From Bacillus sp. FJAT-27225 (GTDB lineage: Bacteria; Bacillota; Bacilli; Bacillales; Cytobacillaceae), in contig NZ_MAYU01000001.1 of the NCBI RefSeq assembly GCF_001685025.1, forward strand, positions 813,971 to 877,970: a stretch of DNA of 64,000 bases, written 5' to 3'. The position numbers and the translations under genes are program-made. The notes beneath the pieces were generated by a model that was not told where the DNA came from, searched no databases, and saw nothing but the letters and a program-made list of their open reading frames with translations. This document shows, one piece after another, positions 37,157 through 48,398 of the stretch; the first letter of the stretch is position 1, and each line of letters starts with the position of its first letter.

Positions 37157-38131
37157 CTAAAGGGATAATTTGTTTTTCGCCAGCCAGGCAGCGCCGATTA
37201 CTCCTGCATCATTTCCTAGGGTCGCTAGGGCAATTTGAGTTGATTCACGAACTCTTGGAAAAGCGTATTGTTCAAAATGCCTTGCTACTTTCCCTGTGAG
37301 GAACTCTCCTGCCCTTGACACACCTCCGCCCAGAACGATTTTTTCCGGATTCAGTGTATTTGCGATATTTGCCAAAGCAAATCCCAAATGGAAAGAAACT
37401 TCTTCAATAACTGCCAGTGCCAAATTGTCACCTATACGCGCGCAATCAAAAACATCTTTAGCGGTTATCAAGCCTTTAGCAGTATAAATATCGTTCAGTG
37501 CTCCTATTTCCGAGCTCTCCTCCAACTTTTTTAGTGAAAGCCTTACAATCCCGGTTGCCGAAGCAATTGTTTCAAGGCAGCCCGTTTTCCCGCAATTACA
37601 GCTCGCACCGCCTGACGCTATTGAAGTAATATGGCCTATTTCCCCTGCCGCGCCACTTGCACCCTGAACAATATGTCCGTTTGCAATGACACCGCCGCCT
37701 ACACCTGTTCCAAGCGTTACACAAACAAGATCCTTTGCCCCTTCTCCGGCACCCTTCCACATTTCGCCGATTGCAGCACAATTCGCATCATTATCAATAG
37801 CTGCCGGAAGGGAAGTTTCCATTTCCAGTACATCCTGCAACGGATAGTTTTCCCTCAGTCCCAGGTTCACAGCATTATAAAGGACGCCACTTGCATAGTT
37901 GACCGGACCGGGAGCCCCCATTCCTACACCAGCAAGTTTATCTTTTCTTTCGCCAAGTTCTTCAAGTTTTTCATTAATAGCTTTTGCAATGTTTAGGACA
38001 ATGTTTTTCCCCTCATTTGAATTATCCGTCGGAATCTCCCACTTATGCAGGATTTCACCATAGATTGAAACAAATGCCAATTTTGTTGTCGTTCCGCCGA
38101 GGTCAACACCTGCTAGCCATTTTTCTGTCAT
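37157..38131 (-). CDS. glcK: Glucokinase (ROK family)
   Basis: The 324-residue kinase phosphorylates glucose with ATP. The phosphate loop is [13 protein letters not shown], the catalytic Asp is in [19 protein letters not shown] carries a sugar ligand, and the ROK zinc motif [10 protein letters not shown] is present. It overlaps yqgQ by 4 bp (ATGA), the same as the yqgQ-glcK pair of B. subtilis, so translation is probably coupled. Confidence 0.95.
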   Translation of the reverse strand: MTEKWLAGVDLGGTTTKLAFVSIYGEILHKWEIPTDNSNEGKNIVLNIAKAINEKLEELGERKDKLAGVGMGAPGPVNYASGVLYNAVNLGLRENYPLQDVLEMETSLPAAIDNDANCAAIGEMWKGAGEGAKDLVCVTLGTGVGGGVIANGHIVQGASGAAGEIGHITSIASGGASCNCGKTGCLETIASATGIVRLSLKKLEESSEIGALNDIYTAKGLITAKDVFDCARIGDNLALAVIEEVSFHLGFALANIANTLNPEKIVLGGGVSRAGEFLTGKVARHFEQYAFPRVRESTQIALATLGNDAGVIGAAWLAKNKLSL

Positions 38132-38349
38132 TTTCTGTCACCTTTCCGATTGTTTTTTTCCTTCTCCAGCTGAATTTCATGGCGCAGAAGCATTAACGCA
38201 TTCTCAAATTCATTGCGTTCGATTAACTGCGAGTTGAACATTTCTTTTAGTTCGTCCTCCATGAGTTCCATATCAGCAAGCCGGTCTCCGACATAAATAA
38301 TCGTGCCGTACCTTTTTAAAAATTGCTGGATTTCATATACACTCTTCAC
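38128..38349 (-). CDS. yqgQ: DUF910 protein YqgQ
   Basis: The 73-residue helical protein fits YqgQ ([21 protein letters not shown]). The GTG at 38349 has AGAGGTG 8 nt upstream and gives the family length; the open frame begins at 38385. The family forms a small helical bundle and may bind single-stranded nucleic acid, but the function is unproven. It lies between gluP and glcK. Confidence 0.88.
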   Translation of the reverse strand: MKSVYEIQQFLKRYGTIIYVGDRLADMELMEDELKEMFNSQLIERNEFENALMLLRHEIQLEKEKNNRKGDRK

Positions 38350-38424
38350 GCTTTCTTCACCTCTGGCCCGTTTTACTTCCTGCAATATACATATTTTATC
38401 TAATCCCCCGCCTTCACCGAACCT

Positions 38425-39972
38425 CTAAGGCAAACTATCAAGCTCTGTAAGCAGGTTTTTGTATTCCTGCTTTTCAGGGTTAAGTTTCACTGCCTCTGCT
38501 GCATGCTTACGGGCTTCATCAATTTGGCCTTCTTCCAAATATACAAGCGCAAGATTAAAATGGGCTTCATGAAAATCCTGATCGAAGCTGATTGCCTTTT
38601 GGAGGTGTTCTTTTGCTTCAGGCAGCATACCCTTTTTTATTTCTGTATAGGACAGAAGGAAATATGTTTTTTCAGTAACCTTGTTCCCTTCCTCAAAATC
38701 ATGCAACAAGTTATATGCAGCATCATAATTCTCATTTGATACATATTCTTCCGCGAGCATAACAATTGAACGTTCGTCCTTTGAACCCAATTCAGTATTG
38801 AAGCCGTAATAAAGGCCGCCTCCGATAGCAAGCACGGAGAATAAAACAAACCCCAATTGAAGGAAAGGCTTTTTTTTCTTTGGAAAATGAACGATTCCGG
38901 CCGCAAGGAAACCGCCAACAAGCCCACCCAGATGGCCGGCATTATCGACCATTGAGACCGAAAATCCAAACACCAGGTTAAAGATAATAATAAAGAAAAC
39001 GGTCGGACCCATTGTCCTAAAAAACAAGTTGGGAAAAGTCACCCCAAAATAGAGGAGTGCACCAAGCAAACCAAAAATAGCACCGCTCGCTCCCGCCGAT
39101 AAGTCATGGCTGAATAAAAAGCTTGCCAATGAACCGCCAAATCCAGCCAATAAATAGACAAACAAAAACCTTGCCGACCCAAGAATCCTTTCAACTGCAG
39201 TTCCCACAAAGTATAACCCAAGTGTATTCATGGCCAAATGCAAAAACCCGATATGAAGGAAAATCGGAGCAAAAAATCGCCACCACTCACCCTGCAGAAT
39301 TAACGGGTTAAATTTTGCTCCAAATTCAATCAATGTTGATGGATTTGTACTGCCACCTGATAGCTCAAGAAAGATAAAGACGACAATTTGCAAAACCATA
39401 AAGAAGTATGTAAAGATGGGCTTACCAGCTTTAAAAATCGCCTGCTCCTCCTGGCTTGCCCGCCTCGCATGTTCAAGGGTGCGCATTCTAACATCTGCAA
39501 GCTCTTCTTCTGCTCCCTCTTTCTCAACTGGAGTATCTGGTAGAGGATTCACACCTGTTAAGTCTGTCAGCCTCGTTTGGGCTTCGTGATAAGTATCATT
39601 TGTAAATAAAACAGTGTGAACAGAAGTTTCAGAAAAGGCCTTCGAATACATAAACGGTTCGTTTAGCAAATGTTCGTAAGAGTCGACAGGAGCAAATTCG
39701 CTTACATAGATATTCACGACTGTAAGCTTCCGGCTATTCAGCTGTCCGCGAATTTTATCACCAGTTGATGCTGTCATATGTATATCTTTTTCCATCCAAT
39801 TGCCCCAATCAAGATTGTAACGGAGCAGCCGGAGGATGGGGGCTTGTTTATTTTCTTTTTTTTCAAGCCACAACTCCTGCTCATTTGGAAATAATTTAAT
39901 TATTCTATAGCCAGATCTGATTATGAATGCTTCGGCCAGCACCCAAAAAAGATGATCACTCTTACTGTACAC
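38425..39972 (-). CDS. gluP: Rhomboid protease GluP (YqgP)
   Basis: The 515-residue membrane protein has an N-terminal cytosolic domain (about 1-180), a rhomboid core with the catalytic Ser in GASGAIFG and His in NAGHLGGLVGG, and C-terminal TPR repeats (about 400-510; AKEHLQKAISFDQDFHEAHFNLALVY region). In B. subtilis YqgP cleaves membrane transporters such as MgtE with FtsH. It is part of the gluP-yqgQ-glcK unit. Confidence 0.95.
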   Translation of the reverse strand: MYSKSDHLFWVLAEAFIIRSGYRIIKLFPNEQELWLEKKENKQAPILRLLRYNLDWGNWMEKDIHMTASTGDKIRGQLNSRKLTVVNIYVSEFAPVDSYEHLLNEPFMYSKAFSETSVHTVLFTNDTYHEAQTRLTDLTGVNPLPDTPVEKEGAEEELADVRMRTLEHARRASQEEQAIFKAGKPIFTYFFMVLQIVVFIFLELSGGSTNPSTLIEFGAKFNPLILQGEWWRFFAPIFLHIGFLHLAMNTLGLYFVGTAVERILGSARFLFVYLLAGFGGSLASFLFSHDLSAGASGAIFGLLGALLYFGVTFPNLFFRTMGPTVFFIIIFNLVFGFSVSMVDNAGHLGGLVGGFLAAGIVHFPKKKKPFLQLGFVLFSVLAIGGGLYYGFNTELGSKDERSIVMLAEEYVSNENYDAAYNLLHDFEEGNKVTEKTYFLLSYTEIKKGMLPEAKEHLQKAISFDQDFHEAHFNLALVYLEEGQIDEARKHAAEAVKLNPEKQEYKNLLTELDSLP

Positions 39973-40062
39973 TAATTTCCCCTGCTTTCCTCAGGCGGCC
40001 GATGCCCGCCCAAAAATCCTACTCTACATATTATACCTGAATATAGGAAAGGCCGTCCCGTT

Positions 40063-40257
40063 TTAAAAACGGTTCGGCCCTCCAAATACAGTATTCATCA
40101 CTTTGTCCCTCATCCCGGGCATTCCCATAAAAGTACTGACCGCTGCCTTTCTTACCCAGCCCGTACCCAGTACACTATTCATTACTCTGTAGCGGTTCCG
40201 ATAAAGAAGGTAGCCGGCCGTTCCCAAAACCACCATGGATGAAAAGCTCTTTTTCAT
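40063..40257 (-). CDS. Small hypothetical protein at the yqgO position
   Basis: The 64-residue protein has a short hydrophobic stretch (about 7-19) followed by a basic, Met-rich tail (RNRYRVMNSVLG, MPGMRDKVMNTVFGG). It lies between gluP and ldh. Its place corresponds to yqgO of B. subtilis, but I cannot confirm homology. It is probably membrane associated. Confidence 0.6.
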   Translation of the reverse strand: MKKSFSSMVVLGTAGYLLYRNRYRVMNSVLGTGWVRKAAVSTFMGMPGMRDKVMNTVFGGPNRF

Positions 40258-40313
40258 AACAATCCCTCCCTCCCATAGTCTTTCTAAAGGGAAGGAGCCT
40301 ATACATCCAATAT

Positions 40314-41261
<948 letters not shown>

Positions 41262-41366
41262 TTATATCCTCCTCTAAACAAAATTAGCTGAAATCACAGC
41301 TGTTGTTTAATTGCTTCCCAAGGGCTCAAAATGATTTAATGTAAAGCATTCCCTGAGCAGCGTTCC

Positions 41367-42155
41367 TTAACCTGTGATTAGCCAGATAAATGTTCCCGAA
41401 GCTGCCAGAATTCCTGACATAAAATTGACAAGGTCATTGTCCAGAAAGCCAATCCCTTTTATCTTCCTAGTCCTATGGCCACAATGATAGCGCTTTTCCG
41501 TCTCCATTCCACAAACCGAACAACTATACATCGCCTGGGCATACGCCCCAAGTACTGTATCCATCACATTTCCTAAAAAACCAAAGATAAAGATTAACAA
41601 TCCAGTAGTAATCTCCAACTCGAAAAAAAGGACAGCCGCAATCGCAATAACCGCCGACCCTGCAACCCCCGCAGTCGTTCCTAATAAACTAACAGCTCCT
41701 GAAGTGCCTCTTTCCGCCCTTCTCCAGGTTAATATACTAAAGGGCTCCTTACCGCTCAATGGGCCTATTTCGGATGCCCATGTATCTGAATTCGAGCTCG
41801 CGATTGCGCTGGCAAAACAGATTACCCAAATATCGTTCCCCGTAAAGATGAAGAGCAAACTGCATAAAGTGGCGGGACCCCCATTCGCAGCAACCTGCCT
41901 CCAATCCCTTCTCGACCCCTTAGCCAATTTTTCTTCCAGCAAAGCTTTTGATTTGCTTTTAAACATCGACCATAAACTGGAGCTTACAAAAAAAACACCC
42001 AGGAGAATCAGGCCTTCGGCACCTGTTCCAGCAAAAATCAACAGGCCGCAAACTATTGCAGCAACAGCTCCTGAAGTTGTAAGAGCACGAAGGTACCATC
42101 CCGAAACAGAGGCCAGGAAAATCAATATGATACTTATAAACTTCCCTATCATCAC
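41367..42155 (-). CDS. DUF92 integral membrane protein
   Basis: The 262-residue protein has about six membrane helices and the DUF92 blocks NGGPATL, SNSDTWASEIG, GTSGAVS and GFLDNDLVNFMSG. A CSVCGMETEKRYHCGH segment supplies possible metal ligands. Plant VTE6 of this family is a phytyl-phosphate kinase; the bacterial role is unclear. Its ATG overlaps the stop of the 5-FCL gene by 4 bp, so the two are translationally coupled. Confidence 0.88.
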   Translation of the reverse strand: MMIGKFISIILIFLASVSGWYLRALTTSGAVAAIVCGLLIFAGTGAEGLILLGVFFVSSSLWSMFKSKSKALLEEKLAKGSRRDWRQVAANGGPATLCSLLFIFTGNDIWVICFASAIASSNSDTWASEIGPLSGKEPFSILTWRRAERGTSGAVSLLGTTAGVAGSAVIAIAAVLFFELEITTGLLIFIFGFLGNVMDTVLGAYAQAMYSCSVCGMETEKRYHCGHRTRKIKGIGFLDNDLVNFMSGILAASGTFIWLITG

Positions 42156-42715
42156 TTGGATATAACCCTCTTATCCGTAATGATTTTTGAAACAGGCATA
42201 TCATGCGGCTCCAGAGGAAGGTAATCGACTATTTGCTTTTCAAATGCCAAGCTTAACGTCTTACCATGAAATCCAGAAAGAAACCGATCATAATAGCCCC
42301 CGCCAAAACCCATTCGAAACCCATCCAATGTGAAAGCGAGGCCAGGAACGATCAACAGCCCAATTTTCCCGGGCTCTGCCAGGTCCGTTTTTTCCCTTAT
42401 CGGCTCAAAAAGGCCATAGTAGACACTCTCCAACTGTTTAAAGTCCGTAATATAACGGAATTCCATTTCCCTTGTTTCAGGAAGGCACTTTGGTACAGCG
42501 ATCTTTTTGCCATCAGACCAGGCTTGTTTAATGATTTGGTATGTATCAACTTCAGGTGGACGGGATACCGTTATTCCAATTGTTGAAGCCATCCGCCAAT
42601 CAGGCTGTTTGTATAACGATTCAGCTACCATGCCCGATAGCCGGCTATACTCGTCTTCCGAAATTGATTTTAGTTCTTGCATCATATTTTTCCTCAATAT
42701 GCGCTTTTCTTCCAC
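42152..42715 (-). CDS. yqgN: 5-formyltetrahydrofolate cyclo-ligase (YqgN)
   Basis: The 187-residue ATP-dependent enzyme returns 5-formyl-THF to the folate pool as 5,10-methenyl-THF. The N-terminal basic helix MEEKRILRKNMMQ and the C-terminal GFRMGFGGGYYDRFL motif are hallmarks. It lies downstream of rpmG and is coupled to the DUF92 gene. This links in metabolism to gcvT, which also needs folate. Confidence 0.95.
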   Translation of the reverse strand: MEEKRILRKNMMQELKSISEDEYSRLSGMVAESLYKQPDWRMASTIGITVSRPPEVDTYQIIKQAWSDGKKIAVPKCLPETREMEFRYITDFKQLESVYYGLFEPIREKTDLAEPGKIGLLIVPGLAFTLDGFRMGFGGGYYDRFLSGFHGKTLSLAFEKQIVDYLPLEPHDMPVSKIITDKRVISK

Positions 42716-42754
42716 GGTACCCCTCCTCTTTGTACTTTTAAAGACAACAAAAAA

Positions 42755-42780
42755 AGCAGCAGGAAGCCCTACTGCTTATT
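42755..42780 (-). terminator. Terminator of rpmG
   Basis: AGCAG/CTGCT with an inner AGG/CCT stem overlaps the rpmG stop codon. A T-run follows on the minus strand. Confidence 0.75.
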
Positions 42781-42925
42781 TTGTTTCGCGATGTACTGTT
42801 GTGCGCTTCTCTCTTGAGCAGTATTTTTTGAGCTCAAGGCGATCAGGATTGTTGCGTTTATTTTTTTTAGAAATATAGTTACGCTCCCCACATTCAGTGC
42901 AAGCCAACGTAATATTTACGCGCAT
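42776..42925 (-). CDS. rpmG: 50S ribosomal protein L33
   Basis: The 49-residue protein has a typical L33 sequence: [34 protein letters not shown] and [10 protein letters not shown]. It has the first CXXC pair (CTEC) but only one Cys in the second position (YCSREK), so the zinc site is incomplete. It starts at 42925 after a GGAGGG site. The gene is followed by its own terminator before yqgN. Confidence 0.95.
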   Translation of the reverse strand: MRVNITLACTECGERNYISKKNKRNNPDRLELKKYCSREKRTTVHRETK

Positions 42926-42979
42926 GTTTTTCCCTCCAAACACTTAAAGCTTATTCGTTCATACGACTTTTCTATAATA

Positions 42980-43624
42980 TCATTTTTTCTTTTGGAATGC
43001 TAGTCTGTTTTTCAAAAGGGCATCGTTTAGAAATACAAGCTCATTTTTATCGTTTCCGCATATAATCCATGAGTTAGCTTTCTGGGTCATTCCTGGAGGA
43101 ATAATAAAGGTTTTTGAGAGAAGGCTTGCAGGATTGCCCTTGGCTGTTGGCTGGTACTTTAGCTGTCCATTCTTTAAAGAAGCCCAGATTTCCTCGGAAT
43201 GAATAATCCAGGAAGGAATTACAGTACTTTCCCATTTGTTTCTTGATTCATTTAAGCCATCAATCATGAACATTTTCTCCCCTGCCAAATGGAAAATAGT
43301 GTTGTCTGCGGGGGATATAAAAGCAAAATGGTCACTTTGGGCAGTTTTTAAATAGTTCATGGAAAGAAGCTTTATTCGCTTTTCGTCTGAACTATGATTC
43401 ACAATATGATAGGTAATCATGGTGATTTTTGAATGAGGCTTTTCTTCTGTCACTCGCATTGTCAGTTCTTCTTCATACAGAATTGTTTCCCTGTTATCAA
43501 AATTCCAGTTTACTTTCCCATTAACCCAAATGCCCGTTCCTATTTCAATGGCAGGGTTCCTTGCTGCTTCATCATAATAATCCCCGCTATTTACCCTGCT
43601 CTTTTCCTGTCCCAACTTAATCAT
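42980..43624 (-). CDS. Hypothetical 214-residue protein
   Basis: The soluble protein has no signal peptide and no motif I recognise. It has alternating hydrophobic residues and several aromatic blocks (GTGIWVNGKVNWNF, SWIIHSEEIWASL) that suggest a beta-rich fold. It lies between rpmG and the phoU terminator, in a single-gene unit. The function is unknown. Confidence 0.7.
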   Translation of the reverse strand: MIKLGQEKSRVNSGDYYDEAARNPAIEIGTGIWVNGKVNWNFDNRETILYEEELTMRVTEEKPHSKITMITYHIVNHSSDEKRIKLLSMNYLKTAQSDHFAFISPADNTIFHLAGEKMFMIDGLNESRNKWESTVIPSWIIHSEEIWASLKNGQLKYQPTAKGNPASLLSKTFIIPPGMTQKANSWIICGNDKNELVFLNDALLKNRLAFQKKK

Positions 43625-43852
43625 AAGTTCAACCGCCTTTATTGTAACGTATCAGTATAGTGTATTAGCTATAAATATATGCCGCTTTCAAAAATAATCG
43701 TAGCACCTTCACTATCCTTGTACAATGAACGCAAATTGTCGGAATTTGCCTTGCCAAGCCAGTCCTCTTCTCAATACATAAAAAAATTTTATAAACAAAG
43801 CCCAAGCCTGTATTTTTGCGTATATTCGACACTATTAATAAAAACCACTAAA

Positions 43853-43885
43853 AAAGCATGCTGCCAATAAGAGGCAGCATGCTTT
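43853..43885 (-). terminator. Terminator of the pst-phoU operon
   Basis: AAAGCATGCTGCC and GGCAGCATGCTTT form a perfect 13-bp stem. A T-run follows on the minus strand. Confidence 0.9.
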
Positions 43886-43890
43886 GTCTT

Positions 43891-44550
43891 TTAAGTATTT
43901 AAATCATAGAGTTTTCCTGTTACTACATATATAACCTGTTCAGAAATATTGGTGGAGTGATCGCCAATTCTTTCAAGGTAGCGGCATGTGTATGCAAGCT
44001 GGGTGATTTGGTTTGTCGCAGTTGGATTTTTTGGAATAAAGCTTAACAATTCACTAACAAGCTGGCCGTACATTTCGTCTACCTTATCATCTTTTTTTGC
44101 ACATTCCCTTGCAAGGACAGTGTCATTTTCATAGAAAGATTTTAGGGCACATTCTAGCATCTCGATAACCAGAATCATCATTTTAGGGATATCAACGATT
44201 TCCTTAATATGCTTTTCCTTGCCAATATGCAAAGCAGCCTTTGCAATGTTTACTGCATTATCGGCAATCCTTTCTACCTCAGATGATATCTTTAACGCCG
44301 CAATAATTTTTCTAAGGTCGGTTGCAACCGGAGATTCAGTCGCAATCAAGAGGATTGCCTTTTCATTTATTTTGGCCTCAAGCTCATCAATTTTTGTATC
44401 GCCTTTAACAATTCCATTTGCTTTCTCAAGATCCTGTGCCACAAGTGCTTCAGTTGCTTCTCTTACAGCAACTGTTGAAAGGCGCACCATCTCCATAAGC
44501 ATTTCCTTTAATTGGTTTAAATTATTGTCAAAATTTGTCCTTGTAACCAC
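43891..44550 (-). CDS. phoU: Phosphate uptake regulator PhoU
   Basis: The 219-residue protein consists of two three-helix PhoU repeats. It contains the metal-binding motifs EVERIADNAVNIAK and CRYLERIGDHSTNISEQV. PhoU links the Pst transporter to the PhoR sensor and limits phosphate uptake. It is the last gene of the pst operon. B. subtilis has a second pstB at this place instead. Confidence 0.95.
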   Translation of the reverse strand: MVTRTNFDNNLNQLKEMLMEMVRLSTVAVREATEALVAQDLEKANGIVKGDTKIDELEAKINEKAILLIATESPVATDLRKIIAALKISSEVERIADNAVNIAKAALHIGKEKHIKEIVDIPKMMILVIEMLECALKSFYENDTVLARECAKKDDKVDEMYGQLVSELLSFIPKNPTATNQITQLAYTCRYLERIGDHSTNISEQVIYVVTGKLYDLNT

Positions 44551-44617
44551 TATCTCACCCCATTATTCTTTCTGAATATGTGCAGCCGGATGTTTTATCA
44601 CGGTTCCAACTATAATA

Positions 44618-45424
44618 TTATCCGAATCGGCCAGAAATGTAATCTTCTGTCCGCTTATCAGATGGATTTGAGAAAATTTTGTTTGTTGCAGCAAATTCAA
44701 CTACCTCTCCATTTAGGAAAAACGCTGTTTTATCAGAAATCCTGGCGGCCTGCTGCATGTTGTGTGTAACAATGATAATACTGTAATTTTGTTTCAATTC
44801 CTGCACAAGCTCTTCAACCTTTAGAGTAGAGATTGGGTCAAGGGCAGAAGTCGGTTCATCCATTAGAATGACATCCGGTTCAATTGCGAGGCAGCGTGCA
44901 ATACAAATCCGCTGCTGTTGTCCTCCGGAAAGCCCATAAGCATTTTGGTTCAGCCTGTCCTTCACTTCATCCCAAATGGCAGCACCGCGCAAGCTCTGCT
45001 CCACGATTTCATCCAATACTTTTTTGTTGCGGATACCGTGAATTTTTGGGCCATAGGCAATGTTTTCATAGATTGATTTTGGAAAGGGATTTGGCTTTTG
45101 GAATACCATGCCGACACGGGTCCGCAAATCTTCAACCTCGAAATCTTTATCATGGATGTCCTTACCTCTATAAAGAATCTCTCCCGATGTCCTGACACCT
45201 GGGACAAGCTCAACCATTCTGTTCAACGCTTTAATATACGTTGATTTTCCGCATCCGGAAGGGCCAATAATTGCTGTCACTTCATTTTCATTTATGTCTA
45301 AATTAATATTCTTCAGTGCATGGCCTTCGCCATACCATAAATTAAAATCATTCGTTTCGTAAACGGCTTTCGCAGCCGTGTTAGTATCAGCCTGTGCATT
45401 TAATTTTCCTGATGTAGTCCCCAT
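44618..45424 (-). CDS. pstB: Phosphate ABC transporter ATP-binding protein
   Basis: The 268-residue ATPase powers phosphate import. Walker A is GPSGCGKST, the signature LSGGQQQR, Walker [13 protein letters not shown] and the switch His is in VTHNMQQ. It has the usual PstB feature [19 protein letters not shown]. It lies between pstA and phoU, 17 bp after pstA. Confidence 0.97.
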   Translation of the reverse strand: MGTTSGKLNAQADTNTAAKAVYETNDFNLWYGEGHALKNINLDINENEVTAIIGPSGCGKSTYIKALNRMVELVPGVRTSGEILYRGKDIHDKDFEVEDLRTRVGMVFQKPNPFPKSIYENIAYGPKIHGIRNKKVLDEIVEQSLRGAAIWDEVKDRLNQNAYGLSGGQQQRICIARCLAIEPDVILMDEPTSALDPISTLKVEELVQELKQNYSIIIVTHNMQQAARISDKTAFFLNGEVVEFAATNKIFSNPSDKRTEDYISGRFG

Positions 45425-45441
45425 CGTAATGGCCTCCCGCC

Positions 45442-46326
45442 TTAATATCTTTTTTGGAATTTATTTCTTATTAGGACTGCTATTGAATTCATAATAAATA
45501 GTACAAGAAGCAAAATGATGATTGTCGCGGCAGCAAGATTTGCGTATTCAGCGACAAGAGCCGAGTCAACTGTCCAGTAGTAAACTTGAACAGGCAAAAT
45601 TGTGAATTTATCCAGGATGTTGTCAGGGAATGGAATTAATAGTGCCGGTATTCCCAATACAACAAGTGGTGCAGTTTCACCAATTGCCCGTGACAGGGCC
45701 AAAATTACCCCGGTAAGGATTCCTGGCAGGGATGCCGGCAAAACTACATTTTTAATTGTCTGCCACTTTGTTGCTCCCATTCCGTAAGATGCTTCACGCA
45801 AAAATTGCGGAACAGCGCGGATTGCTTCCTGGCTTGAAACAACAACTACCGGAAGCACGAGGAGTGACATCGTCAGTCCCCCAGCTAATACTACGGAACC
45901 AAGATCCATCCAACGGGCAAAAACGGTCAGTCCTAGAATCCCAAATACAACAGAAGGGACACCGGCAAGGTTGGAAAGATTCGTTTGAATAAATGATTGC
46001 AGTTTTCCTTTTTTTGCATATTCTTCAAGGTATATTGCCGTACCTACCCCAAGAATCATTGTAACTGGAGCTACAACCAGCATAAGCCAAAGCGTACCGA
46101 GGATCGCTCCCATGATTCCTGCCCTTTCAGGGTTAGTAGAAAGTTTATTTGTGAGAAAATCCATATCAATCCAGCCGATACCATCGCGAACGACTCTATA
46201 TATTAAGACAGCCAAAACAGCAATTCCAAACAATGCTGCAAGTAAGAAAATGGCCTTTGCGATGTTGTTTATAGTCAGTCTTGTGCCCATCTTCTTCTGA
46301 ACCTGGCCTTTGTCAATATATTTCAT
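45442..46326 (-). CDS. pstA: Phosphate ABC transporter permease PstA
   Basis: The 294-residue permease has six membrane helices and the EAA-like coupling loop [26 protein letters not shown]. With PstC it forms the membrane channel. The ATG at 46326 after GGGAGG is chosen; the frame extends to 46368 inside pstC. It begins one base after the pstC stop codon. Confidence 0.96.
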   Translation of the reverse strand: MKYIDKGQVQKKMGTRLTINNIAKAIFLLAALFGIAVLAVLIYRVVRDGIGWIDMDFLTNKLSTNPERAGIMGAILGTLWLMLVVAPVTMILGVGTAIYLEEYAKKGKLQSFIQTNLSNLAGVPSVVFGILGLTVFARWMDLGSVVLAGGLTMSLLVLPVVVVSSQEAIRAVPQFLREASYGMGATKWQTIKNVVLPASLPGILTGVILALSRAIGETAPLVVLGIPALLIPFPDNILDKFTILPVQVYYWTVDSALVAEYANLAAATIIILLLVLFIMNSIAVLIRNKFQKRY

Positions 46327-46327
46327 T

Positions 46328-47275
46328 TTAGTATTCCTCCCTGAACTTACGTGAAATATATTGCGCAATCAGGTTCATGACTAATGTAAATACGAAAAGT
46401 GTCATGGCGACTGCATACAAGCTGTAATATAATGTTGTTCCCGCTGCAGCCTCACCACCGGTTACTTCCACTATATAAGCTGTCATAGTCTGCATGGATT
46501 GTGTTATATCAAAAGTGAAGTTCTTGGAACTTCCACTAGCGATTGCAACAATCATAGTTTCCCCAATTGCACGTGAAATTCCTAAAACGAAAGAAGCGAT
46601 AATCCCTGAAATGGCTGCGGGAATGACAACTCTCCAGGTAACTTCTAGCTTTGTTGCCCCTAGAGCCAACGCACCTTCACGCATCGCGTTAGGTACTGCA
46701 CTCATCGCATCTTCTGAAAGGGAAGCCACCATCGGAATAATCATAATCCCCATTACAATCCCAGGGCTCAATATATTCGTAGGCTCAAGTCCCGGTATAA
46801 AAGATCGCAACAAAGGTGTTACAAATGTAAATGCAAAGAATCCATAAACAATGGTTGGAATTCCCGCAAGCACTTCAAGAATTGGTTTAAGAACTCTCCT
46901 AACCCGTTCCGATGCATATTCGCTAAGAAAAATTGCTGTCATTAACCCTACAGGAATTGCCACAACCATTGCAATTGCAGTAGAAATAAGTGTCCCATTC
47001 AACAAAGGCAGTACACCAAACTGTGCATTTTCACCTAAAGGTTTAAGTACGGTACCTGTGAAAAATTCGATAAATGAAACCTCTCTAAAGAATAACAATG
47101 TTTCAGTCAAAAGTGTGACGACAATACCAATCGTCGTGAAAACAGATATCGCTGCAATAGCAAAGAGGATGCTTGGTATTAATTTTTCTGTGTATCTTCC
47201 TAGGCTTGCAGACTTTTTCTTTTCTTGTATAAGCCCACTAATGTTCAGCTTCTTGCCTTTGCTTGTGTTGTCCAT
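46328..47275 (-). CDS. pstC: Phosphate ABC transporter permease PstC
   Basis: The 315-residue permease has six or seven membrane helices and the coupling loop REGALALGATKLEVTWRV. It pairs with PstA. It is separated from pstS by about 115 bp containing a terminator, so it should be less expressed than the binding protein. Confidence 0.96.
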   Translation of the reverse strand: MDNTSKGKKLNISGLIQEKKKSASLGRYTEKLIPSILFAIAAISVFTTIGIVVTLLTETLLFFREVSFIEFFTGTVLKPLGENAQFGVLPLLNGTLISTAIAMVVAIPVGLMTAIFLSEYASERVRRVLKPILEVLAGIPTIVYGFFAFTFVTPLLRSFIPGLEPTNILSPGIVMGIMIIPMVASLSEDAMSAVPNAMREGALALGATKLEVTWRVVIPAAISGIIASFVLGISRAIGETMIVAIASGSSKNFTFDITQSMQTMTAYIVEVTGGEAAAGTTLYYSLYAVAMTLFVFTLVMNLIAQYISRKFREEY

Positions 47276-47341
47276 ATCAAGGCCCCTTTCACCCCTATAT
47301 TTTCCTTGGAAAATATATCATAAACATAATTAACGGCACAA

Positions 47342-47368
47342 AAGATGAGAAGGCAGGCTTCTCATCTT
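47342..47368 (-). terminator. Intra-operon terminator between pstS and pstC
   Basis: AAGATGAGAAG pairs with CTTCTCATCTT, and a short T-rich stretch follows on the minus strand. Partial read-through would supply the downstream genes. Confidence 0.8.
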
Positions 47369-47389
47369 CCATGGGAATGGATTTTATCT

Positions 47390-48340
47390 TTATTTTTTCA
47401 GAGCATTCAGGGCATCAAGCGCTGCCTGCTTGTCTGCATCAGAAATCGGAGCAAAACCAGTTTCAGACGCAACATCCTGAGCGTTCTCCATCATATAAAT
47501 CGCGTAATCCAGTACTTGCGGCTTTTCCTTCGCATGTCCTTCATTCAAGTATGTGAAAACTGCGCGAGTAAAAGGTGCATAGGCGCCATCTTCCTTGATT
47601 GTATCTAAGGAAGGCTCTACAGGCCCGTTGCCAAAGTCAACATTGACAGCTGAGAGCTTGTCTTTGTTGCTATCATAATACCCAAAACCGAAGAATCCGA
47701 TTGCGTTCTTATCTTTGGATACGAGATCAACCAAAGTTGAATAATCTTGCTGTAGATTAATATTCTCTGGTAAATCCTGCTCACCTAAAATTTCTTCATA
47801 AAAGAATTCGTATGTTCCATGGTTTTCATTTGGTCCGTATGTCTTAATTGGCTCATTTGGGAAGTCAGGGCGTACATCAGACCAATTTTTCTTGTTTTTC
47901 GCAGCGGTAAAGATGTCAACAACTTCCTGCTGGGTAAGTTCTTTTGCCCAAGTATTGTCTTTATTGATGACGATTGTAATACCATCAAGAGCAACCTTTA
48001 GTTCTTGTACATCAATGCCAAGCTTTTTTGCTTCAGCTTTTTCTTCTTCTTTTATTGTACGGGATGCATTATTGAAGTCTGTTCCGTCTTTAACAAGGAA
48101 TTTTTTGAAACCAGCAGAAGTACCTGCACGGCTGACCTCCACTGAAACGTCTTCTTGTTCGTTAACCATATAATCCTCAGCCATTCTGGCCATGAATGGG
48201 AATACAGTTCCAGATCCGTCGATAACGACGCTTCCTTCCAATCCTTCTCCATTGCCGCCTGAGTTGCCGCCGCAAGCTGCTGTAAATACCATTACTGCTG
48301 CAAGCATTGTAAGCAGGCCGAGTTTCTTGAATCGTTTCAT
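47390..48340 (-). CDS. pstS: Phosphate-binding lipoprotein PstS
   Basis: The 316-residue lipoprotein has the signal ending FTAAC, with Cys23 lipidated, followed by a Gly/Asn linker. The PBP-like fold has phosphate-binding motifs DGSGTVFPFM, SRAGTSAGFKKF and NASRTIKEEE. It captures phosphate outside the membrane for PstCAB. It is the first gene of the operon, behind a strong Pho box. Confidence 0.97.
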   Translation of the reverse strand: MKRFKKLGLLTMLAAVMVFTAACGGNSGGNGEGLEGSVVIDGSGTVFPFMARMAEDYMVNEQEDVSVEVSRAGTSAGFKKFLVKDGTDFNNASRTIKEEEKAEAKKLGIDVQELKVALDGITIVINKDNTWAKELTQQEVVDIFTAAKNKKNWSDVRPDFPNEPIKTYGPNENHGTYEFFYEEILGEQDLPENINLQQDYSTLVDLVSKDKNAIGFFGFGYYDSNKDKLSAVNVDFGNGPVEPSLDTIKEDGAYAPFTRAVFTYLNEGHAKEKPQVLDYAIYMMENAQDVASETGFAPISDADKQAALDALNALKK

Positions 48341-48398
48341 TTATTTGTTCCCCCTAGAGTTTGGTTATTTCCCTACAAGTTTTAGCTTACAGATATAC

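Noticed and set aside
41262-41366. Rex operator upstream of ldh
   Set aside because: No TTGTGAAN4TTCACAA-like sequence was found; only a short AGCTG/CAGCT inverted repeat is present.
43679-43870. 63-codon plus-strand ORF near the phoU terminator
   Set aside because: It runs into the terminator stem and has no ribosome binding site.
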